In this document: positions 54,872 to 64,000 of the stretch, one piece after another
How the letters are laid out: each line of letters starts with the position of its first letter
Numbering within the stretch: the first letter of the stretch is position 1
Assembly: GCA_911728435.2 (NCBI GenBank)
Contig: OU452199.1
Span: 16,130,860 to 16,194,859 of the forward strand
Direction of reading: 5' to 3'
Source: Apoderus coryli
Lineage: Eukaryota; Arthropoda; Insecta; Coleoptera; Attelabidae
DNA: 64,000 bases
The notes under the pieces: generated by a model
Databases searched by the model: none
What the model was told of the DNA's origin: nothing
Seen by the model: the letters and a program-made list of their open reading frames with translations, nothing else
Translations under genes and position numbers: made by a program

Positions 54872-56583
54872 CAACAGCTGTCATTTACATTTCAAATTCA
54901 AAGAACGAGTTTATCAAGGTCAGAGCGCTTCTGGACTCAGGCAGCCAGAGTAATTTCATGACGAAACAACTACACGTCCGTTTAGGTCTTAAGGGTGAGC
55001 GTGTTCATATTCCAGTGGCGGGTGTCAGTGGGGCACCAATCAATATACATAGCAAGGTTGAAACGTCAATTAAATCGTCTTACAATAACTTCCAAGCAAA
55101 TTTGAGTTTTCTTATATTAGAAACGATTACAGGGAAAATTCCGGGAGTTAGTCTGGACACAACAGGGTTATCAATACCAAAAAACATAAAATTAGCGGAT
55201 CCTTCATTTTCTGACAGTTCAGATATTGACCTATTGTTAGGCGCAGGCATATTCTTCAGCTTACTTTGTGTTGGACAAATACGATTAGGTATGGGGCAAC
55301 CATTGTTGCAAAAATCTCACCTAGGATGGTTATTGTCAGGTCCTATCAATGTTCCAAGTTTCGAAAGGAAAATACAATGCCATTTAAACATAAATCAACA
55401 GATTCTTGATCAAATCGAACGATTTTGGAAGATCGAAGAAGTCGATGCTATCAAATCGTTATCCACAGAAGAAGAAATGTGTGAAAGCCATTTCATAGAA
55501 AACACAAAGCGTGATCATAATGGTAGATTCGTAGTTAAATTGCCATTGCGCGATAATTTTGTTGAGTTGGGTGATTCATATAACCAGGCCGAGCAGCGTT
55601 TTCATGCTCTAGAACGAAAATTATCGAAAAGTCAAAATCTCAATACACAATATGCACAGTTCATTAAGGAATATCTTGAGTTAGGTCACATGACTGAAAT
55701 ATCGCCTCAATCTGGTTTCTTTCCTAAGCCATTGTTTTATTTGCCACATCACGCAGTTATCAAGGACGCTAGTCTGACAACAAAGTTACGTGTGGTTTTC
55801 GACGGGTCAGCCAAAACCACCAGCGGGTTATCTCTCAACGATGTTCTTAGAACAGGCCCAGTCATTCAAAACGACTTATTTTCTATAGTCACTCGTTTTA
55901 GAAAACATAATGTCGTTTTTATGGCGGACATAGCCAAAATGTATAGACAAGTTATCGTAGACAAAGACGATCGAAGTTTGCAAATGATTCTTTGGCGCGA
56001 TAATCCCGAGCATGAGTTGAAACAATTTCAGCTTAACACAGTCACGTACGGTCTATCCAGCGCTAGCTTCTTAGCAATACGCTGCATACATCAGATTGCA
56101 ATGGAAAACAAGGAAACGTTTCCAGAAGCTTTCAAAATCATAACAAAAGATTTTTATGTCGATGATTTGATATCAGGAGCTCCCACAGTTGAGGAGGCTG
56201 CCAAGTTGAAAGATGCCATATCTTTAGTCCTGGGAAAGGCTGGTTTCGAACTTCGCAAGTGGACTTCAAATCATTTTGAGCTTTTTGAGCAATCAAGGAC
56301 TTCTAATGTCAACTCTCCCTACTTCATAACTGATGACAAAACTGTGAAGGCGCTTGGTTTAATTTGGGATTCCAGTTCAGATTGTTTAGGTTATGTAGTA
56401 AATGATAGTATAGATAATTCCTTGAAAGTAACAAAACGAACAATTTTGTCAGTGGTATCAAAAATATTCGATCCGTTGGGTTTGATAGGTCCTACGATAA
56501 CTTCAGCTAAAATAATCCTTCAAAAATTATGGATGTTGAAAATCGGCTGGGACGAATCAGTTCCCTTTGACATACATACATAA
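54872..56583 (+). pseudogene. pol: BEL/Pao pol, part 1: protease and reverse transcriptase
   Basis: Continues the gag frame after the Gypsy insertion. The aspartic protease has RALLDSGSQSNFM (about 54925) in the Pao-type peptidase domain. The DUF1758-like part and the linker with LLGAGIFFSLL follow. RT: KLRVVFDGSAKTTSGLSLND, FMADIAKMYRQV (first Asp), TYGLSSASFLA, and DFYVDDLISGA with the YVDD box at about 56155-56166. It ends at TAA 56581-56583 just after GWDESVPFDIHT. Right behind the stop, in the same frame, K-V-T-L-P-R-L-E-L-C-G-A appears, which in the family lies about 100 residues further on, so an internal piece (RT connection and start of RNase H) seems deleted. Confidence 0.92.
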
Positions 56584-58501
56584 AAAGTTACATTGCCAAG
56601 ATTGGAACTCTGTGGTGCTGGTGGTACTATTAGCAAATCTTGTAAGGAAGGTTTCGAATAGCATAGAAATTAATTTCGCCAACATCTTTTACTGGACAGA
56701 CTCAAGTATCGTGTTATCCTGGTTATCAGCATCAGCTTGTGATTGGAAAACCTTTGTTGCAAATAGGGTTGCAGAAATTCATAGTTTATCCCAGGTGAAC
56801 CAATGGCATCACATTGATTCAGGTGATAACCCGGCAGATTTAATATCCCGAGGTATCACTCCACAGTTATTAATTGATTCCACGCTCTGGTGGAACGGTC
56901 CACAATGGATGTTGCAAGACAAAAAACTCTGGCCAATTCCTAAGATCTTCTCTGGTAGTGAAATACCAGAAAAGCGAAAAAACAAGCCTTTACAATTTTC
57001 ATTTCCTGCAATCGATGATTTCAAAATCTTTGACAAATATTCTTCATTACACAAACTGCAAAACGTCATTGCGTATTGTTTAAGATTTGTTAGTAATTGT
57101 CGATCAAAACAATTAAATGAAAACTTAACTACAATTGAATTGTACAATGCATTTGAAAAACTAATTTTCATGGCGCAAATGCAAACATTTCCCAAAGAAC
57201 TTTATGACCTTAAGAATTATGGCCAAGTCTCCTCCAAAAGTCGTATAATCCCACTGAATCCTTTTTTAGATGAGAAAGGATTAATAAGAGTAGGTGGTAG
57301 GTTAAGAAAGTCAAATTTAACTCACAACCAAAAACATCCATATGTTTTATCTGACAAACATCCTCTGGCCGCTCTGATTATAAGATCTGAGCATCTTCGG
57401 CTGTTACACGCGGGTCCTCAATTAGTGCTGGCCTCCGTGCGTAATAGAGTCTGGATTTTAAATAGTAGAAATGCGGTGCGTAAAATAACGCGCGCGTGCA
57501 TAAAATGTTTTCGAGCAAAACCTGAGACAGCATCTCAACAAATGGGTGATTTACCCTCGCTCAGGTTAGTTCCAGCTCGACCCTTCAGTACAGCAGGTGT
57601 AGATTGTGCAGGGCCGTACCTCATTAAAGATGGCAAGTTGCGAACAAGAAAGCTTGTCAAAACATACATATGTATATTCATTTGTTTTTCAACAAAGGCC
57701 GTTCACATAGAGCTTTTGGGTGACTTAACCACAGCTTCATTTTTGAACGCTCTCAAAAGATTTATAGGCAGACGGGGCATTTGTAAACAAATATTTTCAG
57801 ATAATGGAACGAATTTTGTTGGTAGCAAAAATGAACTAAATAGCAGTTACAAAAAATTACGAAATGATCCAACAATTGTCGATTATTTAAATGCAAATTT
57901 AATAGAGTGGCATTTTATCCCACCGCGTGCACCTAACTTTGGAGGCTTATGGGAGGCTTCCGTAAAAAGTGCAAAATATCATTTAAATAGGGTATTAGGA
58001 AATGCGCATTTAACCTATGAGGAGTTATACACTATTATTGTTCAAATTGAGGCTATCCTTAACTCCCGACCCATAACTCCATTGTCTTCCGATCCGCACG
58101 ATCTTACAGCGTTAACCCCAGCACACTTCCTGATTGGCGACAGTTTAACTACATTTCCTGAGCTTCAAGTGTCGGAGATGGCAACGAATCGTCTGAATCA
58201 CTATGAAAGACTTCGTCAGATCATTCAGCACTTTTGGGGTCGATGGAAAAATGAATATCTTGGAGGCCTTCAGCAACGAACGAAGTGGCTACAAAAACAT
58301 GACAATTTAAAGGTTGGACAATTGGCCCTGATAAAGGAAGACAACACGCATCCACTTCAGTGGCCTTTGGGTCGCATAACAGAGGTTATTACGGGCAGGG
58401 ACAATCTCGTGAGAGTTGTTGTGCTAAGAACGGCAAGTGGGGACAGAAAAAGAGCAGTGTCTCAAATATGTGTGCTTCCGTTAGACTCTGATTTTCAGTG
58501 A
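56584..58501 (+). pseudogene. pol: BEL/Pao pol, part 2: RNase H remnant and integrase
   Basis: After the VTLPRLELCGA block the frame changes near 56620 and stays open to TGA at 58499-58501. RNase H remnant: FYWTDSSIVLSWL and HHIDSGDNPADLISRGI. Integrase: an H-H-C-C finger (HLRLLHAGP ... CIKCFRAKP), then AGVDCAGPYL, FSDNGTNFVG and PNFGGLWEASVK for D, D and E. The C-terminal Pao-type domain (RWKNEYLGGLQQRTKW, VGQLALIKEDNTHPLQWPLG) binds nucleic acid in the family. The integrase appears intact; the polyprotein as a whole is not, because of the upstream deletion and frameshift. Confidence 0.92.
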
Positions 58502-58589
58502 AAGTGACATTATAATATATTATATGTATTTGTATATTTTTTCTCATTGTATTTGTTTTGAAAGGCGTTCCTTGCAAGGGGGCCGGTTA

Positions 58590-58884
58590 TGTTCAGTTTG
58601 TTTCATGTTCCTTTTGCAGGTGTACTATTATGTATGTAAACAGACACTTAGTGAATTAATGTTGGCAACGCCGAATTTTATGTCTAACGCTGTCATCTAA
58701 TTCCGTTTTCTTTTTTATCTGTCATTCTAATAATAAAGCCAAGCTAAGCGCCAGCTCAAAATTAACCTAAATTACAAAGCACGTATTATTTTTTTTTTAA
58801 TATAATAAATAGAGTTTATTTTGTACATAAGTTACATATTGGTATTTTATTAGTTGCATACAAGAGACAATATCACTAAAAACA
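58590..58884 (+). repeat. BEL/Pao 3' LTR
   Basis: 295 bases, matching 47480-47775 except AATAATAAAG for AATAATGAAG, GCGCCAGC for GCGGCAGC and one T in a homopolymer. The purine-rich tract CAAGGGGGCC lies 15-6 bases upstream. Confidence 0.95.
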
Positions 58885-58889
58885 AGCAC

Positions 58890-60206
58890 GATACATTATT
58901 TGGCACCGATAGTCAAAACAAATGAAATACAGATTTTTTGGTACGGGTAAACATGTGCACTAACCTTGTTCCATAGGCTTGCCCATTCATTGAGAGAAAT
59001 TTCAACGGATAATAAATATTAATACATGAAAGCCGTCTGCTTCACAAAATATTTCATCGAAAGTGTGCCTACTTAAGTTGGAACCATATGGGAAACTTTT
59101 TTATTACTGGTATTGCGAAAAAAAATATCGTTGATAAGAACTTGAAAGGCAACCATCAGATTTTTTATAAACGGTATATGAAGTTTCCATATGGTTTCAA
59201 CTTAAGTATTGTTTGGCAAATCGATCTGAAACAGCGTGGCGTCGCTAAGGGAAATGCAGTTGTAATAAAACATGGCTGATTTCATTCATAAAATTGCAGC
59301 GGCGTGCAAATATGCGTGTAATAAACATTTAAGTGTTACTAAAAAATTAAAATTAATGAAAAGTTCTTCACGTGTTGGGTAAAAGCACCTACTGCTATTA
59401 AGCTATATCACCCAAGAAGTATTTTATTTATTTAATTAATTATTTATTTTATTTCAAATATGTACTAAAGTTTGGATACGAAAAATTAAAATAAAACGTT
59501 CTTAACAAAAACAAAAACATTCTAAAACAACTTAACGAAATAAATTAAATTCTTTGGTAAGTATGCTTGATTTAAACAAAAAAAAAAACTAAAACAACTT
59601 AACACTCATCGAAAATAATTCAAATATCTTAGATCTTTTTGTTGCCTTAAGTCACGTTTAGAAACTATAATTAACTGTTTTAAATATTTCGATTAAATAT
59701 AAGGATCATAATTAGTATTACTTTATAGAAGGTGGCAATCTGTTAGATTTCGTCAACTTGAGCACCATCATTATCATCAGTCTCGCTGTCGTCATCTTGT
59801 CCTAAAGTTATTATAATGTGCTCAATTTCCTCCAAAATTCTTCTTCCAACTCCTTAACATGTCAGCAAAAAGTATTCCAATAATTACTGGATATTAAAAA
59901 CTTCTTTTAATGTAGTTAGGTTGAAATTTCCGGTTGTATTGCGGGTTCTTATATATTTAATTTAAGTTTTGCGTAAGTTAACTCTATTGGTTTTAACTCG
60001 CACATATACGGAGGCGTTCTAAGAGATAGTTTTTTAAATCGAACTACCCTGATTTTTTTAGCCAACAAAATTGCATATTTTTCTTCCTTTTAAATGAGAT
60101 ACGAGACTTAATAGTTTTAGTTTTAGAAATATCAAAAATTGAGAACGGTCTTGAAAATTTTATTGTTCCGAGGATGTTTGGTTTGGTTTTGGTATAGTGT
60201 TAACTT
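58890..60206. other. Largely unassigned DNA with one possible 3' coding exon
   Basis: 59080-59200 holds an imperfect inverted repeat (CCATATGGGAAACTT / AAGTTTCCATATGG and TTAAGT motifs), probably a small MITE. 59743-59853 is discussed separately. The rest is AT-rich without recognisable features. Confidence 0.5.
59743..59853 (-). CDS. Possible terminal exon with an acidic C-terminus
   Basis: The minus strand is open for 36 codons, GVGRRILEEIEHIII then T-L-G-Q-D-D-D-S-E-T-D-D-N-D-G-A-Q-V-D-E-I and TAA at 59743-59745. The composition (amphipathic helix, then a strongly acidic tail) is unlike random AT-rich DNA. GTTAAG precedes it and could serve as a splice acceptor. No upstream exon or family was recognised; it may be a gene remnant. 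Confidence 0.25.
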   Translation of the reverse strand, partial: GVGRRILEEIEHIIITLGQDDDSETDDNDGAQVDEI

Positions 60207-62534
60207 CACTTATGTGAAGTTAGCGCCAGCGTTCAGCTCCAGTCCTCCCCCACTACTCAATTTCCCCTACGACCGCTTCGCATCACAAATATACGGTGCG
60301 ATGCGCACAGCGACACGCGCATGTAGGCGGAGCTCGAAGCTGGCTGTTGAAATAGGCAAATAATTTAAATTTTTAACTAATGGTAGTATTTTATTAATAT
60401 TAAAAATAATAGTTTTGATTCAATCGATTTTATACCTATTTCCTTCCTCTTGAGCAGGACGTCTGTGAACGGCCCTACCGCTTCTTCAATATAACGTGTA
60501 CCCCTTCTATTTAAAAAATCATATCTCCGAAAAGTGTGCTTTTAGCTCCCTAGATTTTCTAGAATCCCAATCCTGTAAGTCATGGGTATTTACACTTACA
60601 AGCACATCTGAGCACGAGGCCTGGGAACGGCGCTACCGTTCGGCGGTAGCGCCGTTCCCAGGCCTCGTGATGATAGTGATGAGCGGCGTTCCCAGGCTTC
60701 GTGCTCAGATGTGCTTGTAAGTGTAAGTATCTATGGCTAACAGGATTAGGATTCTAGAAAATCTAGGGAGCTAAAAACACACTTTTCGGAGATATGATTT
60801 TTTTTTTCTATGGAGTAGATGGTATATTTAAGGGGCGGTAGCGCCGTTCCCAGGCCTCGTGCTCAGATGTGCTTGTAAGTGTAAATTCTTATGGCTAACA
60901 AGATTAGGATTCTAGAAAATCTAGGGAGCTGAAAACACACTTTTCGGAGATATGATTTTTTTTCTATACGGGGTACATGGTATATTTAAGGGGCGGTAGC
61001 GGCGTTCCCAGGCTTCGTGCTCAGATGTGCTTGTAAGTGTAAGTATTTATGGCTAACAAGATTAGGATTCTAGAAAATCTAGGGAGCTAAAAACACACTT
61101 TTCGGAGATATTATTTTTTTTCTATACGGGGTACATGTTATATTTAAGGGGCGGTAGCGCCGTTTTCAGGCCCCGTGCTCAGATGTGCTTATAAGTGTAA
61201 GTACTTATTGCTAACAAGATTAGGATTCTAGAAAATCTAGGGAGCTAAAAACACACTTTTCGGAGATATGATTTTTTTTCTATACGGGGTACATGTTATA
61301 TTTAAGGGGCGGTAGCGGCGTTCCCAGGCTTCGTGCTCAGATGTGCTTGTAAGTGTAAGTATCTATGGCTAACAGGATTAGGATTCTAGAAAATCTAGGG
61401 AGCTAAAAACACACTTTTCGGAGATATGATTTTTTTTTTCTATGGGGTAGATGGTATATTTAAGGGGCGGTAGCGCCGTTCCCAGGCCTCGTGCTCAGAT
61501 GTGCTTGTAAGTGTAAGTATTTATGGCTAACAAGATTAAGATTCTAGAAAATCTAGGGAGCTAAAAACACACTTTTCGGAGATATTATTTTTTTTCTATA
61601 CGGGATACATGTTATATTTAAGGGGCGGTAGCGCCGGTTTCAGGCCCCGTGCTCAGATGTGCTTATAAGTGTAAGTTCTTATGGCTAACAAGATTAGGAT
61701 TCTAGAAAATCTAGGGAGCTGAAAACACACTTTTCGGAGATATGATTTTTTTTCTATACGGGGTAGATGGTACATTTAAGGGGCGGTAGCGCCGTTCCCA
61801 GGCCTCGTGCTCAGATGTGCTTGTAAGTGTGAGTACCTATGGCTAACAAGATTAGGATTCTAGAAAATCTAGGGAGCTAAAAACACACTTTTCGGAGATA
61901 TGATTTTTTTTCTATACGTGGTAGATGGTATATTTAAGGGGCGGTAGCGGCGTTCCCAGGCCTCGTGCTCAGATGTGCTTGTAAGTGTAAATTCTTATGG
62001 CTAACAAGATTAGAATTCTTTAAAATTTTGAGAGCTAAAGAGACACTTTTCGGAGATATGATTTTTTTTCTATACGAGGTACATGTGATATTTAAGGGAT
62101 GGTAGCGCCGTTCCCAGGCCTCGTGCTCAGATGTGCTTGTAAGTGTAAATACCCATGACTTACAGGATTGGGATTCTAGAAAATCTAGGGAGCTAAAAGC
62201 ACACTTTTCGGAGATATGATTTTTTAAATAGAAGGAGTACACGTTATATTGAAGAGGCAGTAGAGCCGTTCACAGACGTCCCGCTCAGGAGGAAGGAAAT
62301 AGGTATTAAATCGATTGAATCAAAACTATTATTTTTAATATTAATAAAATACTACCATTAGTTATTAAAAATTTAAATTATTTGCCTATTTCAACAGCCA
62401 GCTTCGAGCTCCGCCTACATGCGCGTGTCGCTGTGCGCATCGCACCGTATATTTGTGATGCGAAGCGGTCGTAGGGGAAATTGAGTAGTGGGGGAGGACT
62501 GGAGCTGAACGCTGGCGCTAACTTCACATAAGTG
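60207..62534. mobile_element. Element with ~430-bp terminal inverted repeats around a 158-bp tandem array
   Basis: 60207-60640 is the reverse complement of 62101-62534 with few differences, starting CACTTATGTGAAGTTAGCG. The outer arm is GC-richer (GCGCACAGCGACACGCGC). The inner arm end is itself one inverted copy of the tandem unit. Between the arms lies the array 60701-62280. I saw no clear target-site duplication and no gene. It is probably a non-autonomous DNA transposon of unknown superfamily. Confidence 0.85.
60701..62280. repeat. Ten-unit tandem array, period exactly 158 bp
   Basis: GTGCTCAGATG starts at 60701, 60859, 61017, 61175, 61333, 61491, 61649, 61807, 61965 and 62123: every interval is 158. 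Units contain TTCTAGAAAATCTAGGGAGC, ACACTTTTCGGAGATAT and GGGGCGGTAGCGCCG or GGGGCGGTAGCGGCG. Shared variants link units three or four apart (60701 with 61333, 61017 with 61491, 61175 with 61649), suggesting higher-order repeats made by unequal exchange. A partial unit lies inverted at 60500-60650. Confidence 0.95.
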
Positions 62535-63532
62535 TTTTGATGCCTTAATAAACAACAAACAATGTGTAAGCTTATATTTCTACAAGAACAAAGAAAAATT
62601 GTGTTGAACCTAAAACACTAAAGTAACAGAACACTAAATATACAATAATAATTTGATATAATATTTAATAATATTGCAACTCATACACGACAACAAAAGT
62701 ATAAATAATAACACCACTCTGCCACAGGCTGATTCAATATTAGTACGATTGGCAATTGCGCGGGGAAGAACTCAGTTTCCACCAATTGCGACTTGACACC
62801 CGCATGGCGACAAAACGTGCGAGGGTCTACGCACCAATTAGGATCATTCAGGCGGCGTCTAGCCACCTATTTCGCGTGGTATTGCCGATTTTACAGAAGA
62901 TCGTAATTTCGTTACCCTATTTTAATATTCAGTGGTAAAATTTTAGTTATTAAAGGAAAATAAAACAACCACTTAAAAATGCTGAGCTTTTTTCAATATT
63001 ATTATTTGCAATTGTAAAAAATCGATTTTCAAGTTAATACTACTTCTTTTCTAGAACTAGTGATTTTTTGTAGTTAAATTTGGCAATATAGGATTTTCTT
63101 GTCCGCATTCCTTTCGTTGTCACAGATTCGTTTGCCAAGCAATAGACACACATTGTATGCAATATGGTGTGGAGCAGACGTGTGGTGCACTCGGTATGCA
63201 CCCTGCCTTAACCCAGAATTCACCCTCAGAAATATACCTACTATTAGTTTTACAAAAAACATAAACGAACTTGACATGGTAGTTAATCATAACAATACCA
63301 CAGTATAATAAATAATACAGTATTCTGACTTTCACGTGTGCAAGCCGTCCTGCGCATATCGTCGCGCATGCCGCCATTATGGGTTACAACGTCAAAATAA
63401 TCGCATAGACGTAGATAGATACAGTTCACTCCTGTGTTCAATATATAGTTCATTGTCAGCGTGTACGAGATAAATAAATATTGTGTTTAAATCAAAATCT
63501 GTGTTTTTGGTATAGTGTTCGTCAGAATTAAA
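62535..63532. other. Unassigned DNA and likely promoter region of the THAP gene
   Basis: 62700-62930 is GC-richer but its short open frames on both strands match nothing I know. 63360-63532 directly precedes the THAP exon; it contains CCGCCATTATGG and no strong TATA box in place. The transcription start is not determined. Confidence 0.4.
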
Positions 63533-63672
63533 ATGATTTTATTTTTATTAACGTGTCTTGGGATTCATACAATGAATAATCACGGAGGACATGTGTGTGT
63601 TGCAAAATGTTATCCCAATAAGCGGTACACTTGCTCTAAACATTTTTTTCGCTTCCCCAAATATTCTGTTAG
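63533..63672 (+). CDS. First coding exon of a THAP-domain protein (gene continues beyond the window)
   Basis: Two in-frame ATGs (63533 and 63572). From the second the reading is MNNHGGHVCVAKCYPNKRYT then CSKHFFRFPKYSVR, followed by AG|GTGAGT, a strong splice donor at 63673. A C-x(3)-C near the N-terminus followed by F-x-R-F-P-K is the start of the THAP zinc finger (C2CH), a DNA-binding domain shared by host regulators and P-element-type transposases. The remaining Cys, the conserved W and the C-x-x-H would be in the next exon, outside the window. The first ATG would add the hydrophobic MILFLLTCLGIHT; THAP domains normally sit at the extreme N-terminus, so I favour 63572. Whether it is a host gene or a transposase gene cannot be decided here. 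Confidence 0.7.
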
Positions 63673-64000
63673 GTGAGTAATAAGTAAAAATTAAGATAAA
63701 TACTAGATAATTTTACGTTTATAACAACTATTTGTATAACCGTAAAATTTATATTACGAAATGACAGTATCTAATATGTTTTTAAACTAAATACAAGTGA
63801 AACATAAACACAAGTTGTCGCGTGGCTAGTTGTTATTTTATTGACAATATCATTATAAAGTTTCAAGAAGTGTTTGCCAGAATTTGCCTTTAAAGTTGCT
63901 GTTGTTGTAATTTGTGAATTAAACTACCCGTTTAACTCACTGCAACGATATTCATAATAAACCACGAAAATTGAAATAAACGCGATTTATTAATAAAGAA
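63673..64000. other. Probable start of intron 1 of the THAP gene
   Basis: AT-rich DNA following the donor site. No further coding segment is visible before the window ends. Confidence 0.5.

Larger units (their letters stand above)
47480..58884 (+). mobile_element. BEL/Pao LTR retrotransposon, split by a Gypsy element
   Basis: LTRs at 47480-47775 and 58590-58884 start TG and end CA. The 5-bp duplication AGCAC lies at 47475-47479 and 58885-58889. A tRNA-type primer site follows the left LTR and a purine tract (CAAGGGGGCC) precedes the right one. Without the inserted Gypsy element it is about 5.9 kb. The coding order gag, protease, RT, RNase H remnant, integrase is that of BEL/Pao. Two substitutions and one homopolymer difference between LTRs indicate a young insertion. 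It is inactive because of the nested element, a gag frameshift and a deletion plus frameshift in pol. Confidence 0.95.

Noticed and set aside
56809..57195. 128-codon open frame on the minus strand
   Set aside because: It is the antisense of the BEL/Pao pol gene, which has clear family motifs on the plus strand.
60701..62280. Regularly spaced repeats resembling a CRISPR array
   Set aside because: The whole 158-bp unit is repeated without unique spacers, and the genome is eukaryotic; it is a satellite-type array.
62681..62938. Overlapping small frames on both strands
   Set aside because: Neither resembles a known protein; a vague similarity to LINE C-termini was too weak to report.

Overview
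The window is AT-rich, intron- and transposon-dominated DNA of an insect. I infer a beetle or another insect with a repeat-rich genome from the mix of BEL/Pao, Gypsy, Jockey/CR1-type LINE, Penelope-like, pogo, PIF/Harbinger and many mariner-type elements ending in CAGGGTG...CACCCTG next to TA. There are no prokaryotic operons, rRNA, tRNA or CRISPR arrays. Only two stretches look like host genes: a compact single-exon RING/Sina-like gene on the minus strand (46372-47166) with its own TATA box and poly(A) signal, and the first coding exon of a THAP-domain gene at the right edge (63533-63672).

Layout, left to right. 1-1810: a long palindrome. 1.9-10.1 kb: a multi-part repeat (called here M0-M1-MITE-M2-M3), partly present in a first copy (A) and complete in a second (B). 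Copy B carries a dead mariner and a foldback element whose two arms encode hammerhead-like ribozymes. 11253-15920: a pogo/Tigger-type transposon with one intron. A PIF/Harbinger element and a LINE fragment sit in the intron, and a Penelope-like insert with two head-to-head hammerhead ribozymes sits in exon 2. The pogo element lies inside a repeat whose uninterrupted copy at 45.4 kb shows the empty site. 15.9-17.6 kb: an array-like repeat. 20.0-24.3 kb: a LINE on the minus strand with broken ORF1 and ORF2. 24.4-35.6 kb: a third copy (C) of the multi-part repeat, interrupted by a 2.0-kb mariner-type transposon, an unidentified 1.87-kb AT-rich element and a second foldback with ribozyme remnants. 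36-45.7 kb: array-like repeats, a mariner-type MITE and another foldback. 46.3-47.3 kb: the RING gene.

47480-58884: a BEL/Pao retrotransposon (5-bp duplication AGCAC) split by a complete Gypsy element (49328-54867, 4-bp duplication CTGT). Both have nearly identical LTR pairs and so are young, but both carry disabling lesions. 60207-62534: an element with about 430-bp terminal inverted repeats around a ten-unit, exactly 158-bp tandem array. The window ends with the THAP exon.

Most useful for follow-up: three different palindromic inserts carry hammerhead or hammerhead-like motifs in opposite orientation on their two arms, and several internal empty-site comparisons (copy B against copy C, 45.4 kb against 11.25/15.92 kb) fix element boundaries without any outside data. 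All function assignments come from reading motifs by eye; no searches were run.
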